Assembly: GCA_963778185.1 (NCBI GenBank)
Contig: CAVZTF010000003.1
Span: 1,488,001 to 1,552,000, forward strand
DNA length: 64,000 bases
DNA from: RPQJ01 sp963778185
GTDB lineage: Bacteria; Pseudomonadota; Gammaproteobacteria; Steroidobacterales; Steroidobacteraceae
Direction: 5' to 3'
Part shown: piece after piece, positions 24,958 through 33,272 of the stretch
Position numbering within the stretch: the first letter of the stretch is position 1
Layout of the letters: every line of letters begins with the position of its first letter
Made by a program: the position numbers and the translations under genes
The notes under the pieces: generated by a model
What the model was told of the DNA's origin: nothing
The model's input: only the letters and a program-made list of their open reading frames with translations
Database searches by the model: none

Positions 24958-25839
24958 TTACTCCGCGTCGGCGAGCCGGACGGCCGCCACGTTGTCGACA
25001 GTCGGGACGGCTGCGGCGGTCTGCGTGGCGGGGGCCTGCGCGGCCTGGCGGGCCGCCTGCTGCGCGGCGAGCCACGCGTCGAACTCGGCCTGCGGCTTCA
25101 CCTCGACCACCACCGGCATGAAGCCGTGGTCGCGGCCGCAAAGCTCCGCGCACTGGCCGCGGTACACGCCCGGTTCGTCCGCGCGGAACCAGAGCTCGTT
25201 GATGTAGCCCGGGATGGCGTCCTTCTTCATGCCGAAGTCGGGGACCCACCAGGCGTGGATGACGTCGGTCGCGGTGATCAGCACGCGGACCTTCCTGCCC
25301 TGGGGAACGACCAGCGGGTTGTCCACCTCGAGCAGGTAGTTCGCGACGGTGCCGGGGGCAATTCCCGAGCCGAGCTGGCGCGCTTCGTCGTGGTTGCGCG
25401 CGAGCGTGGAGAAGAACGACACGCCCTGGTCCACGTACTCGTACTGCCACTTCCACTGGTAGCCGGTCACCTTTACCGTGAGCTCGGAGCCGCGGGTGTC
25501 GTCGATCTTCACCAGCGTCTTCGCGGACGGGATGGCCATGGCCACCAGGATCAGCACGGGGATCACCGTCCAGATGATCTCGGCCTTCGTGCTGTGGTCG
25601 AAGGTCGCGGGCACCGCGCCCTTGGACCTGCGGAAGGTCGCGATCGAATAGATCATGACGCCGAACACCGCGACGGCGATGATCACGCAGACCCAGAGGA
25701 TCAGCATGTGCAGGCCGTAGATCTCGCGGCTCAGTTCCGTGACGCCGACACGCAGATTCAGGTCCCAGGCGGCCAGCGCAGGGCCGGAGCCGAGCAGGAG
25801 GGCCGTGCCGGCCACGAGCGCACGCTTCACCATCTTCAT
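24958..25839 (-). CDS. ctaC: Cytochrome c oxidase subunit II (CuA)
   Basis: Accepts electrons from cytochrome c at the binuclear CuA site. Signal peptide (KRALVAGTALLLGSGPALA), two membrane helices (to about residue 105), then a cupredoxin domain. CuA ligands are visible: H in VIHAWWVP, then CAELCGRDHGFMPV (two Cys, Glu, His, Met). About 40 residues of Ala/Gln-rich tail follow; there is no CxxCH heme site, so it is not a caa3 fusion. Start at ATG 25839; a TTG two codons upstream is in frame. Confidence 0.97.
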   Translation of the reverse strand: MKMVKRALVAGTALLLGSGPALAAWDLNLRVGVTELSREIYGLHMLILWVCVIIAVAVFGVMIYSIATFRRSKGAVPATFDHSTKAEIIWTVIPVLILVAMAIPSAKTLVKIDDTRGSELTVKVTGYQWKWQYEYVDQGVSFFSTLARNHDEARQLGSGIAPGTVANYLLEVDNPLVVPQGRKVRVLITATDVIHAWWVPDFGMKKDAIPGYINELWFRADEPGVYRGQCAELCGRDHGFMPVVVEVKPQAEFDAWLAAQQAARQAAQAPATQTAAAVPTVDNVAAVRLADAE

Positions 25840-25914
25840 GGGCAAGAAAACTCCCGTTACGTTTTGCCGTCGACGGCCTCCCCCGGCCGCCGCCAGACCC
25901 GCGATCTGCGCCCC

Positions 25915-26421
25915 TCAGGGCGTCAGCGCAGGCGATTCACCTGTCTTTCCCACCAGCAGGCGGAGGTGTTCCGCGAGACCGCGGCGCTCCTCCTCCGTGA
26001 GAAACCGGCCCACTTCGCACGCGCGACCATGCGACTCGATCGTGAGCCGGCTGGGGTGCAGCGCCGCTTGCGGGCCGCGCAGTGTAACCCTCGACCAATG
26101 GCGAGGAAATACCGTTCGCCAGGATCCGGCCGCTCTGCTGCGCTCGACCGTCACGTTTTCCCCGGAAACGAGGATCACCTCGCGCTCCGCACCCTGGCGC
26201 TGGCTGGCCCGCACGGCCCAGGCGAGCAGGCCGATCTCGAGGCCTGCGAAGGGCAGCACCGGCCAGAACCCGCGCAGCGCGAAGAAGATAGCCACGCCGA
26301 ACGTCAGGAATGCGAGGCTGCCGACGAACAGGCGGGCGGCCTGCGGCGTCAACGAGCAGTTCGGCGCAAGCTCGAAGCGAAGCTCAGGTGCCGGGGCGGC
26401 GAGGCTCGAGGTCGTGACCAT
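25915..26421 (-). CDS. DUF2244-family membrane protein
   Basis: 168 residues with two adjacent hydrophobic segments (LFVGSLAFLTFGVAIFFALR and FWPVLPFAGLEIGLLAW) and a soluble C-terminal domain rich in beta strand (EVILVSGENVTVERSRAAGSW, FPRHWSRVTLRGP). This matches DUF2244 proteins, often encoded just upstream of cytochrome oxidase subunit II, as here (75 nt before ctaC). Molecular role unknown. ATG 26421. Confidence 0.8.
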   Translation of the reverse strand: MVTTSSLAAPAPELRFELAPNCSLTPQAARLFVGSLAFLTFGVAIFFALRGFWPVLPFAGLEIGLLAWAVRASQRQGAEREVILVSGENVTVERSRAAGSWRTVFPRHWSRVTLRGPQAALHPSRLTIESHGRACEVGRFLTEEERRGLAEHLRLLVGKTGESPALTP

Positions 26422-26492
26422 CGTGGGCGACGGACATCAGGAGGCTTGAATGTATCCGCCCCACCGCGCGCCCGCAACGCGCAGGCCGTGGA

Positions 26493-27227
26493 TCAGGCGA
26501 GGTTTCCCGGTCGTCGCGGGATCCCGGGGTCACCGAGCAGGGCGGCGTACAGCGCCGGCCGGTCGAGATGACCGACGATACCGGTGGCCGTCGGCCCGAT
26601 CACCGCCGGGACGAGCGCCAGTGCGGGCCCGCCGAGCAGCCGGGCGAGCGTCGTGACGGTTTCCTCCGGGCGAGCGAGGTCCGGGTCGATCCGATTGCCG
26701 ATCCAGCCCACGAACGGACAGCGGCCCGCCTGCTCGATGGCCTCGAGCGTGAGGCGGGCGTGATTCAGGCAGCCGAGTCTGAGGCCCACGACGAGGATCA
26801 CGCCAAGGTCGAGTTGTTCCGGCAGGTCGCTGAGGAAGCCCTCCGGGTGCAGGGGCACCCGCCATCCGCCCGCCCCTTCGACGACGGCGGCATCGCAGCC
26901 GGCGGTCGCCACCCGGTACCAGTCGACGAGGTCCGGTATCGCGATCGTCCGCCCGGACTCGGCGGCCGCGAGGTGCGGCGCGATGGCCGGCGCGAAGCAG
27001 TAAGGATTGGTCAGCTCGTAGGGGAGCGGCACGGAACTCTCCGCCGCCAGCGCGAGCGCGTCGTCGTTTTGCAACCCCTGTGCGCCCGAGCTGGCGCCGC
27101 TGGCGACGGGCTTCAGGCCGACGACCCGACGGCCGTCCCGCGCCAGCAGCCGGACCAGCCCGGCGGCGATCAGTGTCTTGCCTACGCCAGTGTCAGTCCC
27201 GGTGACGAAAACGCCTCTGCAGGCCAT
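26493..27227 (-). CDS. bioD: Dethiobiotin synthetase
   Basis: ATP-dependent carboxylation of 7,8-diaminopelargonate to dethiobiotin, penultimate biotin step. 244 residues; P-loop GTDTGVGKT at about 9-17, KPVASG, the second motif VEGAGGWRVPL, and GNRIDP for nucleotide binding. ATG 27227. It is the last gene of the bio run but is separated from bioC by an AT-rich gap of 122 nt, so it may have its own promoter. A TATTAT lies near its start without a convincing -35. Confidence 0.96.
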   Translation of the reverse strand: MACRGVFVTGTDTGVGKTLIAAGLVRLLARDGRRVVGLKPVASGASSGAQGLQNDDALALAAESSVPLPYELTNPYCFAPAIAPHLAAAESGRTIAIPDLVDWYRVATAGCDAAVVEGAGGWRVPLHPEGFLSDLPEQLDLGVILVVGLRLGCLNHARLTLEAIEQAGRCPFVGWIGNRIDPDLARPEETVTTLARLLGGPALALVPAVIGPTATGIVGHLDRPALYAALLGDPGIPRRPGNLA

Positions 27228-27349
27228 CAGCTATTCTCGATAATAGTGTTCAGAAACTTAAAGTCTGCATCAACAATACACAGAAAAATCGAAATGTACT
27301 GAGCGTGATAGCGCGCCGCTTACGGGTCGCAGGCCGGCATCTGGCTTCG

Positions 27350-28243
27350 TCAGGATCGCCGGCCGATCCGGCTGACCGGCACGGTCACTTCGTCCGGGGG
27401 GCTCTTCCGGCCCCGCGGCGCGCCCACCGGCGCCCAGGCATGTCCGAACACCACTTCGTAGGTGGCGGGCAGGTGTCCCTCGTGGCGGAACCCCTCGTAG
27501 GCCGCGACCATCCGGCCGAGGGCACCCCGCCCAGTGAGCCCCCTGGGCCGCCCGGCGTTGGCGTTGTGCGCCCCGATCGCCTTCAGGTCCCGCATCAGGT
27601 CGCGCACCTCGGCATAGGTGAGCGTGTAACGCTCGACATCCATGACCGGCTCGGCGAATCCGCAACGCAGCAGGGCGTCGCCGAGGTCGTGCATGTCGAT
27701 GAAGCGGTTGACGTGGGTGCGCCCGTCCGCGGCAGACCAGGCGCGCCGCAGCTCGACCAGCGTGTCCGGGCCGAAGGTTGCGAAGGCCAGGTGTCCGTTC
27801 GGCCGCAACACGCGGCGGCATTCCGCGAACACGCGGTCCGGGTCGTCGCACCACTGCAGCATCAGGTTGCTGAATACGAGGTCGACGCAGCCGTCCCGCA
27901 GCGGCAGCGACGCTGCGTCGGCACAGACCCTGCGGAAGCGCCGCAGCAGGGTCTGGCGCCGCGCCGCCTCGCGCAGCATCCCTTCGGCGAGATCGACCGC
28001 CACCACCTGCGCCGAGCGATAGCGGCGCTTGAGCGCCAGCGTCGCATGGCCGGTCCCGGCGCCGAGGTCGACCACCACCGCGGGTTCGAGGCGCACCATT
28101 TCGAGCCGTTCGAACAGCTCCTGGCGAACCTGCGCCTGAAGGACCGCGGCGGCGTCATAGTCGTGTGCCGCGCGCCCGAACGCGCGTCGCACCTCGTGGC
28201 CGTCGATGCGGAACTCGGCCGGGACCCGCGCGCCGTTGCTCAC
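27350..28243 (-). CDS. bioC: Malonyl-ACP O-methyltransferase BioC
   Basis: SAM-dependent methyl transfer to malonyl-ACP, which disguises the substrate so fatty-acid synthesis can build the pimeloyl chain. 297 residues, class I Rossmann methyltransferase: VVVDLGAGTGHAT is motif I, VVAVDLAEGML motif II, DLVFSNLMLQWCDD the BioC-typical motif IV with the following helix. GTG 28243 overlaps the bioH stop by 4 nt (GTGA). Pairs functionally with BioH, encoded directly upstream. Confidence 0.95.
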   Translation of the reverse strand: MSNGARVPAEFRIDGHEVRRAFGRAAHDYDAAAVLQAQVRQELFERLEMVRLEPAVVVDLGAGTGHATLALKRRYRSAQVVAVDLAEGMLREAARRQTLLRRFRRVCADAASLPLRDGCVDLVFSNLMLQWCDDPDRVFAECRRVLRPNGHLAFATFGPDTLVELRRAWSAADGRTHVNRFIDMHDLGDALLRCGFAEPVMDVERYTLTYAEVRDLMRDLKAIGAHNANAGRPRGLTGRGALGRMVAAYEGFRHEGHLPATYEVVFGHAWAPVGAPRGRKSPPDEVTVPVSRIGRRS

Positions 28244-29043
28244 CTCGAACTCCAGGCCGCGAGTGGTCGCGAGGCATAGCGGCCCAGGAATCCAGTCAAT
28301 TCCGCGAGAACTTCCGGGCCATGCGAGAGGAATGGAGCATGCCCGCTGCGCTCGATCAGCCGGTAACGCGCGGCGGGCAGCGCCCTGGCGAGCTCGCGTC
28401 CGGCTGCGGGCGGCGTGAGGCGGTCGTGCTCGCCTGCAATCACGAGCGCGGGCTGTGCAATCCGCGGCAGTTCATCGCGCAGGTCTGCGTCGCGGAGGAT
28501 GGCGAGGCCCGCCTCCAGCGCGCCGACGTCGGGCGGGCCGTGGCTCGCGAGTTGCCGGCGAAGCAGTCGCAACGCCGCGGTGGAACGCTCGTCACCACGA
28601 GACTGCAGCGCAAGGAAGTTCCGCACCGTGCGTCGATGGTCGGCGGCCAGTCCGCGCGCGAACTCCTCGAGCACGGTGGCGCGCATGCCGTGCTCCCAGC
28701 CATTGCCGGCCAGGAACTTCGGTGTCGTCGCGACGAGGACCAGGGCCGCCACCTGGCGTGGGTGTCGGAGCGCGAGCTCCATGGCGACCATTCCACCCAG
28801 CGACCACCCGAGCACGACCGCGCTGCGCGGAATGAGCGGATACACCGTTCGCGCCAGTCCCGCGAGGTCGTGGATACCTGGCGGCCATCGGCTGCGACCG
28901 TGCCCCGGCAGGTCCACGACGTGCAGTCGCGCGTGGTCGGCGAGCTCGTCGAGCCACGGGCCCCACATGCCGCCGTGCAGCGCCCAGCCGTGCAACAGCA
29001 CGACGTCCGGGCCGGTGCCGCGGACCTCGACGTGCAGGGTCAT
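28240..29043 (-). CDS. bioH: Pimeloyl-ACP methyl ester carboxylesterase BioH
   Basis: Alpha/beta-hydrolase that removes the methyl ester from pimeloyl-ACP to end chain building. 267 residues from ATG 29043; an open upstream extension inside bioF is rejected. Catalytic triad: Ser in GWSLGGM, Asp in GEHDRLTP, His in SGHAPFLSH. The oxyanion region LLHGWALHGGMWG matches BioH. Its ATG overlaps the bioF TGA (ATGA), and its stop overlaps bioC. E. coli keeps bioH elsewhere; here it is in the operon, as in Pseudomonas. Confidence 0.94.
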   Translation of the reverse strand: MTLHVEVRGTGPDVVLLHGWALHGGMWGPWLDELADHARLHVVDLPGHGRSRWPPGIHDLAGLARTVYPLIPRSAVVLGWSLGGMVAMELALRHPRQVAALVLVATTPKFLAGNGWEHGMRATVLEEFARGLAADHRRTVRNFLALQSRGDERSTAALRLLRRQLASHGPPDVGALEAGLAILRDADLRDELPRIAQPALVIAGEHDRLTPPAAGRELARALPAARYRLIERSGHAPFLSHGPEVLAELTGFLGRYASRPLAAWSSR

Positions 29044-30230
29044 GCGGCACCGGGCTCGAGCGCAAGATGCGGCAAGGTCGACAGCGCGCAGAGCAGGCGG
29101 TCGACATCGTCGGCTCGGTGCGCGGCCGAGAAGGTGATGCGCAGCCGGGCGCTGCCCACCGGCACCGTCGGCGGCCGGATCGCGGGGACCCACAGACCCG
29201 CCTCGAGCAGCGCCGCGCTGGCAGCGAGCGCGGCGGCCTCGGAACCGAGCACGACCGGCTGGATGGGCGTCGTCGAAGGCATCAGGCGCACGCCGATTCC
29301 TGCTGCCCCGCGTCGGAATCGGGCGGTGTTCTCGAGTACGCGTTCGCGGCGCCATGGCTCGTCCTGCATGACGCGCAGCGCCGCGCGTGTCGCCGCCGCC
29401 ACGGCGGGCGGCAGGGCCGTCGTATAGATATACGTGCGCCCGCGCTGGATCAGCGTCTCGACCAGGTCCTCCCTACCCGCCACGAACGCGCCGAAGGTCC
29501 CGGCCGCCTTGCCGAGGGTGCACATGAGGACGGGAACGTCGTCGACACCGAGCCCGGCGGCTTCGGCCGCGCCTCGCCCGTGAGCGCCGAGCACGCCGAA
29601 TCCGTGCGCGTCGTCGACGAAGAGCCAGGCGTCGTGTTCGCGGCAGGCGGCGGCGAGGTCCGCCAGTGGCGCGGTGTCGCCGTCCATGCTGAAGACCCCG
29701 TCGGTTACCACGAGCGTGCGGCCCGGGGCCGCTCGGGCGAGCCGGCTCCGCAGGGCTGCAGCATCGGCGTGCGGGTAGCGACCGAAGCGCGCGCCGCTTG
29801 CGAGGCCGGCGTCGAGCAGCGAGGCGTGGTTGAGCCGGTCTTCGAACACCCTGTCGCCGCGGCCGACCAGCGACTGGGCGGCGGCCAGGTTCGCCATGTA
29901 GCCGGTCGAGAACAGCAGTGCGCGCGGCCGCTGCACGAAAGCGGCGAGTTCCTCCTCGAGGGCGTGATGCTCCCGGCAATGGCCGCCCAGGAGATGGGAG
30001 GCGCCGCTGCCGACGCCCCACTCGCGAGCCGCCGCGACGAAGGCTTGCGTCACGCGCGGATGGTCGGCGAGACCGAGATAGTCGTTGCTGCAGAAGGCGA
30101 GGCACTCGCGTCCGTCGACACGGACGCGCGGCGCCCCCGCCGTGTGCGTCTCGACGACCCTGCGTGCGCGGTATCGATCCGCGGCCCGCTGCGAGGCCAG
30201 GCCCGACGCGAGTTGCGCCTCGAACGACAT
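29040..30230 (-). CDS. bioF: 8-amino-7-oxononanoate synthase
   Basis: PLP enzyme condensing pimeloyl-ACP with L-alanine. 396 residues, fold type I. Visible: CSNDYLGLADHP, GSGASHLLGGHCREHHALE, FSTGYMANLAA, VTDGVFSMDGD, DDAHGFGVLG and the PLP lysine in VLMCTLGKAAGTFGAF. ATG 30230, 12 nt after the bioB stop. Enzymes of the same family (KBL, SPT) lack the bio context. Confidence 0.96.
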   Translation of the reverse strand: MSFEAQLASGLASQRAADRYRARRVVETHTAGAPRVRVDGRECLAFCSNDYLGLADHPRVTQAFVAAAREWGVGSGASHLLGGHCREHHALEEELAAFVQRPRALLFSTGYMANLAAAQSLVGRGDRVFEDRLNHASLLDAGLASGARFGRYPHADAAALRSRLARAAPGRTLVVTDGVFSMDGDTAPLADLAAACREHDAWLFVDDAHGFGVLGAHGRGAAEAAGLGVDDVPVLMCTLGKAAGTFGAFVAGREDLVETLIQRGRTYIYTTALPPAVAAATRAALRVMQDEPWRRERVLENTARFRRGAAGIGVRLMPSTTPIQPVVLGSEAAALAASAALLEAGLWVPAIRPPTVPVGSARLRITFSAAHRADDVDRLLCALSTLPHLALEPGAA

Positions 30231-30242
30231 GCCATGCCCTCG

Positions 30243-31232
30243 TCAGGCCGCGGGTGCGGCGGCGGACTCCGGCTCTATGCCGAGGCGTGCAAACAGCTCC
30301 TCGTCCCGGGAGCGCCCCGGGTTCGGCGTGGTGAGCAGCTTCTCGCCGTGGAAGATCGAGTTCGCACCGGCGAGGAAGCAGAGCGCCTGCACGGCATCGC
30401 TCATGTCCGTGCGACCGGCCGAGAGTCGCACGTAAGACTTCGGCATCAGCAGGCGGGCGGTCGCTATCGTGCGGACGAGTTCGAGCGGGTCGAGCGGCGG
30501 CAGGCCGGCGAGCGGCGTGCCCTCCACCTGGACCAGCTGGTTGATCGGGACGCTGTCGGGATGCTGCGGCAGCGTCGCGAGCGTGTGCAGCAGTTGCACG
30601 CGGTCGAGCTCCGTCTCGCCCATGCCGAGGATCCCGCCGCAGCAGACGTTCAATCCGGCGTCGCGCACCGCCTGCAGGGTGTCGAGGCGATCCCCGTAGG
30701 TGCGGGTCGTGATGATCTCGCCGTAGAAGGCCTCGGAGGTGTCGAGGTTGTGGTTGTAGTAGTCGAGGCCCGCGTCCTTGAGCTCGCGGGCCTGCTCTGG
30801 CGTGAGCATGCCGAGGGTTGCGCAGGTCTCGAGGCCGAGCGCGCGCACCTCGCGCACCATCGCCGTGATGCGCTCGAGCTGCTTCGGCTTTGGATTGCGG
30901 TAGGCGGCTCCCATGCAGAAGCGGGTGGCGCCACTGTCGCGGGCGGCCTTCGCCGCCGTCACCACCTCGGTCACGTCGAGCAGGTCCTCACGCTCGACGG
31001 TCGTTTCGTAACGGACGCTCTGCGGGCAATAGGCGCAGTCCTCGGGGCAGGCCCCCGTCTTGATCGAGAGCAGCGTGCTCACCTGCACGCGGTTGGGGTC
31101 GAATCTGGACCGGTGCACGCGCTGTGCGTGGAACAGCAGGTCGCTGAAGGGCAGCACGAACAGCGCGCGCGCCTCCTCGAGCGTCCAGTCCGTGCGGACG
31201 TCGCCGAGCCGGGCGAGATCGAGTGCAGCCAT
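30243..31232 (-). CDS. bioB: Biotin synthase
   Basis: Radical SAM enzyme inserting sulfur into dethiobiotin. 329 residues from ATG 31232 (MAALDLARLG), with SD AGGATT just before; the longer open frame is not protein-like. The CxxxCxxC cluster is in GACPEDCAYCPQS. The auxiliary-cluster ligands lie in ATLGML and YYNHNLDT. First gene of bioBFHCD; its promoter lies inside the operator at 31339-31371. bioA is not in the window. Confidence 0.97.
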   Translation of the reverse strand: MAALDLARLGDVRTDWTLEEARALFVLPFSDLLFHAQRVHRSRFDPNRVQVSTLLSIKTGACPEDCAYCPQSVRYETTVEREDLLDVTEVVTAAKAARDSGATRFCMGAAYRNPKPKQLERITAMVREVRALGLETCATLGMLTPEQARELKDAGLDYYNHNLDTSEAFYGEIITTRTYGDRLDTLQAVRDAGLNVCCGGILGMGETELDRVQLLHTLATLPQHPDSVPINQLVQVEGTPLAGLPPLDPLELVRTIATARLLMPKSYVRLSAGRTDMSDAVQALCFLAGANSIFHGEKLLTTPNPGRSRDEELFARLGIEPESAAAPAA

Positions 31233-31315
31233 CGGGAATCCTGCCGTTTGCGGTCGAAATGGAGGGTGCCGCCACTCCCATCGAGGGGGATGCTGGGCGG
31301 CGACGGTCGGCGGGC

Positions 31316-31345
31316 AGTATTCCGAGCGGAGTCCGCGACTGTCAA
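31316..31345 (-). promoter_or_regulatory. Predicted bioB promoter
   Basis: On the minus strand a perfect -35 TTGACA (31340-31345) is followed after 18 nt by AATACT (31316-31321, 4 of 6 to TATAAT). Transcription would begin near 31309, about 77 nt before the bioB ATG. The -35 lies wholly inside the proximal half of the BirA-type operator, so repressor binding would block polymerase. Confidence 0.65.
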
Positions 31346-31371
31346 CCAAATATGGGTTCCAGGGTTGACAG
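31339..31371. promoter_or_regulatory. BirA-type biotin operator, 9-15-9 inverted repeat
   Basis: ctgtcaacc at 31339-31347 and ggttgacag at 31363-31371 are exact reverse complements with a 15-nt spacer. The BirA consensus known for Gammaproteobacteria is close to TTGTAAACC-N14/15-GGTTTACAA. The match has the right arm length, spacer and AACC/GGTT cores, and sits directly upstream of bioB over its -35. The comF ATG (31352-31354) falls in the spacer. Assignment to BirA is by motif and context; no birA gene is visible. Confidence 0.8.
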
Positions 31372-32008
31372 CAGCCTCGAGCGCTTGTGCGGGTTCCTCC
31401 TGCCGCCACGCTGCGTCCTGTGCGGCGGCGCCGGTCAGCGGCCGTGCCTGGACCTGTGCGCGGCCTGCGCGCACGGACTGCCGCGCCGCTTCCCCGCACG
31501 GGACGCTAACTGCTTCGCGCCCTTCGAGTACGCGTTTCCGGTCGACCGGCTCGTGCATGCGCTCAAGTACCAGGGGCACCTCGCCGTCGGGCGTGTGCTC
31601 GGCAGCCTGCTCGGCGACGCGATCCTCGATCACGACTCGCAGCCCCTGATCGACCTGGTGGTGCCCGTGCCGCTGCATCCGCGGCGGCACGCCGAGCGAA
31701 CGTTCAACCAGTCCGCCGAAATCGGACGCCGGGCGGCGCGTCTCGCCGGCCTGCCCTTCCTGGAAGGTGCGGTGGCGCGCGTCCGGGACACGCGACCGCA
31801 GGTCGGGCTCGGCCTCGACGAACGACAGGAGAACCTCGCCGGCGCATTCGTGTGCCGAGCCCACCTGCACGGCCTGAAGGTCGCGGTCGTGGACGACGTC
31901 ATGACCACGGGCAGCACGGCGCTGGAAGTCGCCCGCGCGCTGCAAGCCGGCGGCGCGACGGCCGTCGATTTCTGGTGCGTGGCCCGTGCCGCGCGCTCGG
32001 GCGGGTAG
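31352..32008 (+). CDS. comF: ComF-family phosphoribosyltransferase-like protein
   Basis: 218 residues. N-terminal zinc-finger-like part LLPPRCVLCGGAG...CLDLCAAC, then a type I phosphoribosyltransferase domain with the PRPP loop VAVVDDVMTTGSTALEV. Family landmarks VVPVPLHPRRHAERTFNQ and NLAGAF are present. ComF proteins take part in natural transformation (GntX in E. coli). Divergent from bioB. The ATG at 31352 lies inside the biotin operator spacer; a TTG 11 codons later (before CGFLLPPRC) is the only other plausible start. Confidence 0.9.
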   Translation: MGSRVDSSLERLCGFLLPPRCVLCGGAGQRPCLDLCAACAHGLPRRFPARDANCFAPFEYAFPVDRLVHALKYQGHLAVGRVLGSLLGDAILDHDSQPLIDLVVPVPLHPRRHAERTFNQSAEIGRRAARLAGLPFLEGAVARVRDTRPQVGLGLDERQENLAGAFVCRAHLHGLKVAVVDDVMTTGSTALEVARALQAGGATAVDFWCVARAARSGG

Positions 32009-32039
32009 ACTTGTCACCGCTGCAACCTGCGGGAAAAGC

Positions 32040-33257
32040 ATGAGCCGCATCCGTGCCCACGACGCCTCGCCGATGTCGGCGATCACCGAGTTCCTGAAAC
32101 TCGAGTCCGCGAGCGGCATCCTGCTGGTCATTGCCGGGGTGCTGGCGCTGATCGCAGCCAACACGCCGCTTGCGGGCGGCTACAGCGCGCTGCTCGAGAT
32201 GCCGTTCAGCATCCGGCTCGGCGAGTTCACGCTCGACAAGCCGTTCGTCATCTGGGTCAACGACCTGCTGATGGCGATCTTCTTCCTGCTGGTCGGCCTC
32301 GAGATCAAGCGCGAAGTCACGATGGGCGAGTTGTCGGACAGCGCCAAGATCGCCCTGCCGGCTGTCGCCGCGCTCGGCGGCATGGTGGTGCCGGCGGCCA
32401 TCTACGCGGCCGTGAACTGGGGTGACCCCGTCGGCATCCGCGGCTGGGCGATCCCCTCCGCCACCGACATCGCCTTCGCGCTCGGGGTCCTGTCGCTGTT
32501 CGGCGAACGAGTGCCGGTCGGGCTCAAGATCTTCCTGATGACGCTCGCCGTGCTCGATGACCTCGGGGCCATCGTCATCATCGCGCTGTTCTACACGAGC
32601 GACCTGTCGGTGACCGCGCTCGTACTCGCCGCAATCGCCGTGGCTGCACTGCTGGCCCTGAATCGTGCCGGCGTGATGCGCGTCGCGCCGTACATACTCG
32701 TCGGCACGATGCTCTGGTTGTGCGTGCTCAAGTCCGGCGTGCACGCGACGCTCGCCGGCGTGGTCACGGCGCTGTTCGTGCCGGCGCGTGATCCCGCGCA
32801 TCCCGACCACCCGCCGCTGCAGGCGCTCGAACACGCGCTGCACCCATGGGTCGCCTTCGCGATCCTGCCGATCTTCGCTTTCGCAAACGCTGGTGTGAGC
32901 CTCGCAGGATTCAGCCTGCGCGACCTGCTGCAGCCGATCCCGCTCGGCATCATGCTCGGTCTCGTGGTGGGCAAGCAGGCTGGCGTCTTCGTCTTCGCGT
33001 GGGTCGCCGTGAAGCTCGGGCTGGCGCGCCTGCCGGCCGGCGTCGGCTTCCGGCACGTCTACGGCGCGGCGATTCTCTGCGGCATCGGCTTCACGATGAG
33101 CCTGTTCATCGGAATGCTCGCCTTCGAGAACATGGCGAGCGGCGAAGTGGTCGTGATCGACCGACTCGGCATCCTCGTCGGCTCGCTGGTCTCGGCCGTC
33201 GCCGGCTACTTCGTCCTGGACAGGGTGCTGCCCCGGGGTCGGGCCAGCGACCCTTGA
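32040..33257 (+). CDS. nhaA: Na+/H+ antiporter NhaA
   Basis: Inner-membrane electrogenic Na+/H+ exchanger for salt and alkaline pH tolerance. 405 residues, about twelve helices. Key features: WVNDLLMAIFFLLVGLEIKRE, SATDIAFALGVLSLFG (first half of the assembly) and LAVLDDLGAIVIIALFY with the paired Asp residues of the ion site, plus the C-terminal GIGFTMSLFIG. ATG 32040 with SD GGGAAAAG; ATG 32073 is a second choice. 31 nt after comF. Confidence 0.96.
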   Translation: MSRIRAHDASPMSAITEFLKLESASGILLVIAGVLALIAANTPLAGGYSALLEMPFSIRLGEFTLDKPFVIWVNDLLMAIFFLLVGLEIKREVTMGELSDSAKIALPAVAALGGMVVPAAIYAAVNWGDPVGIRGWAIPSATDIAFALGVLSLFGERVPVGLKIFLMTLAVLDDLGAIVIIALFYTSDLSVTALVLAAIAVAALLALNRAGVMRVAPYILVGTMLWLCVLKSGVHATLAGVVTALFVPARDPAHPDHPPLQALEHALHPWVAFAILPIFAFANAGVSLAGFSLRDLLQPIPLGIMLGLVVGKQAGVFVFAWVAVKLGLARLPAGVGFRHVYGAAILCGIGFTMSLFIGMLAFENMASGEVVVIDRLGILVGSLVSAVAGYFVLDRVLPRGRASDP

Positions 33258-33272
33258 GCGCCGGCACGCGCT

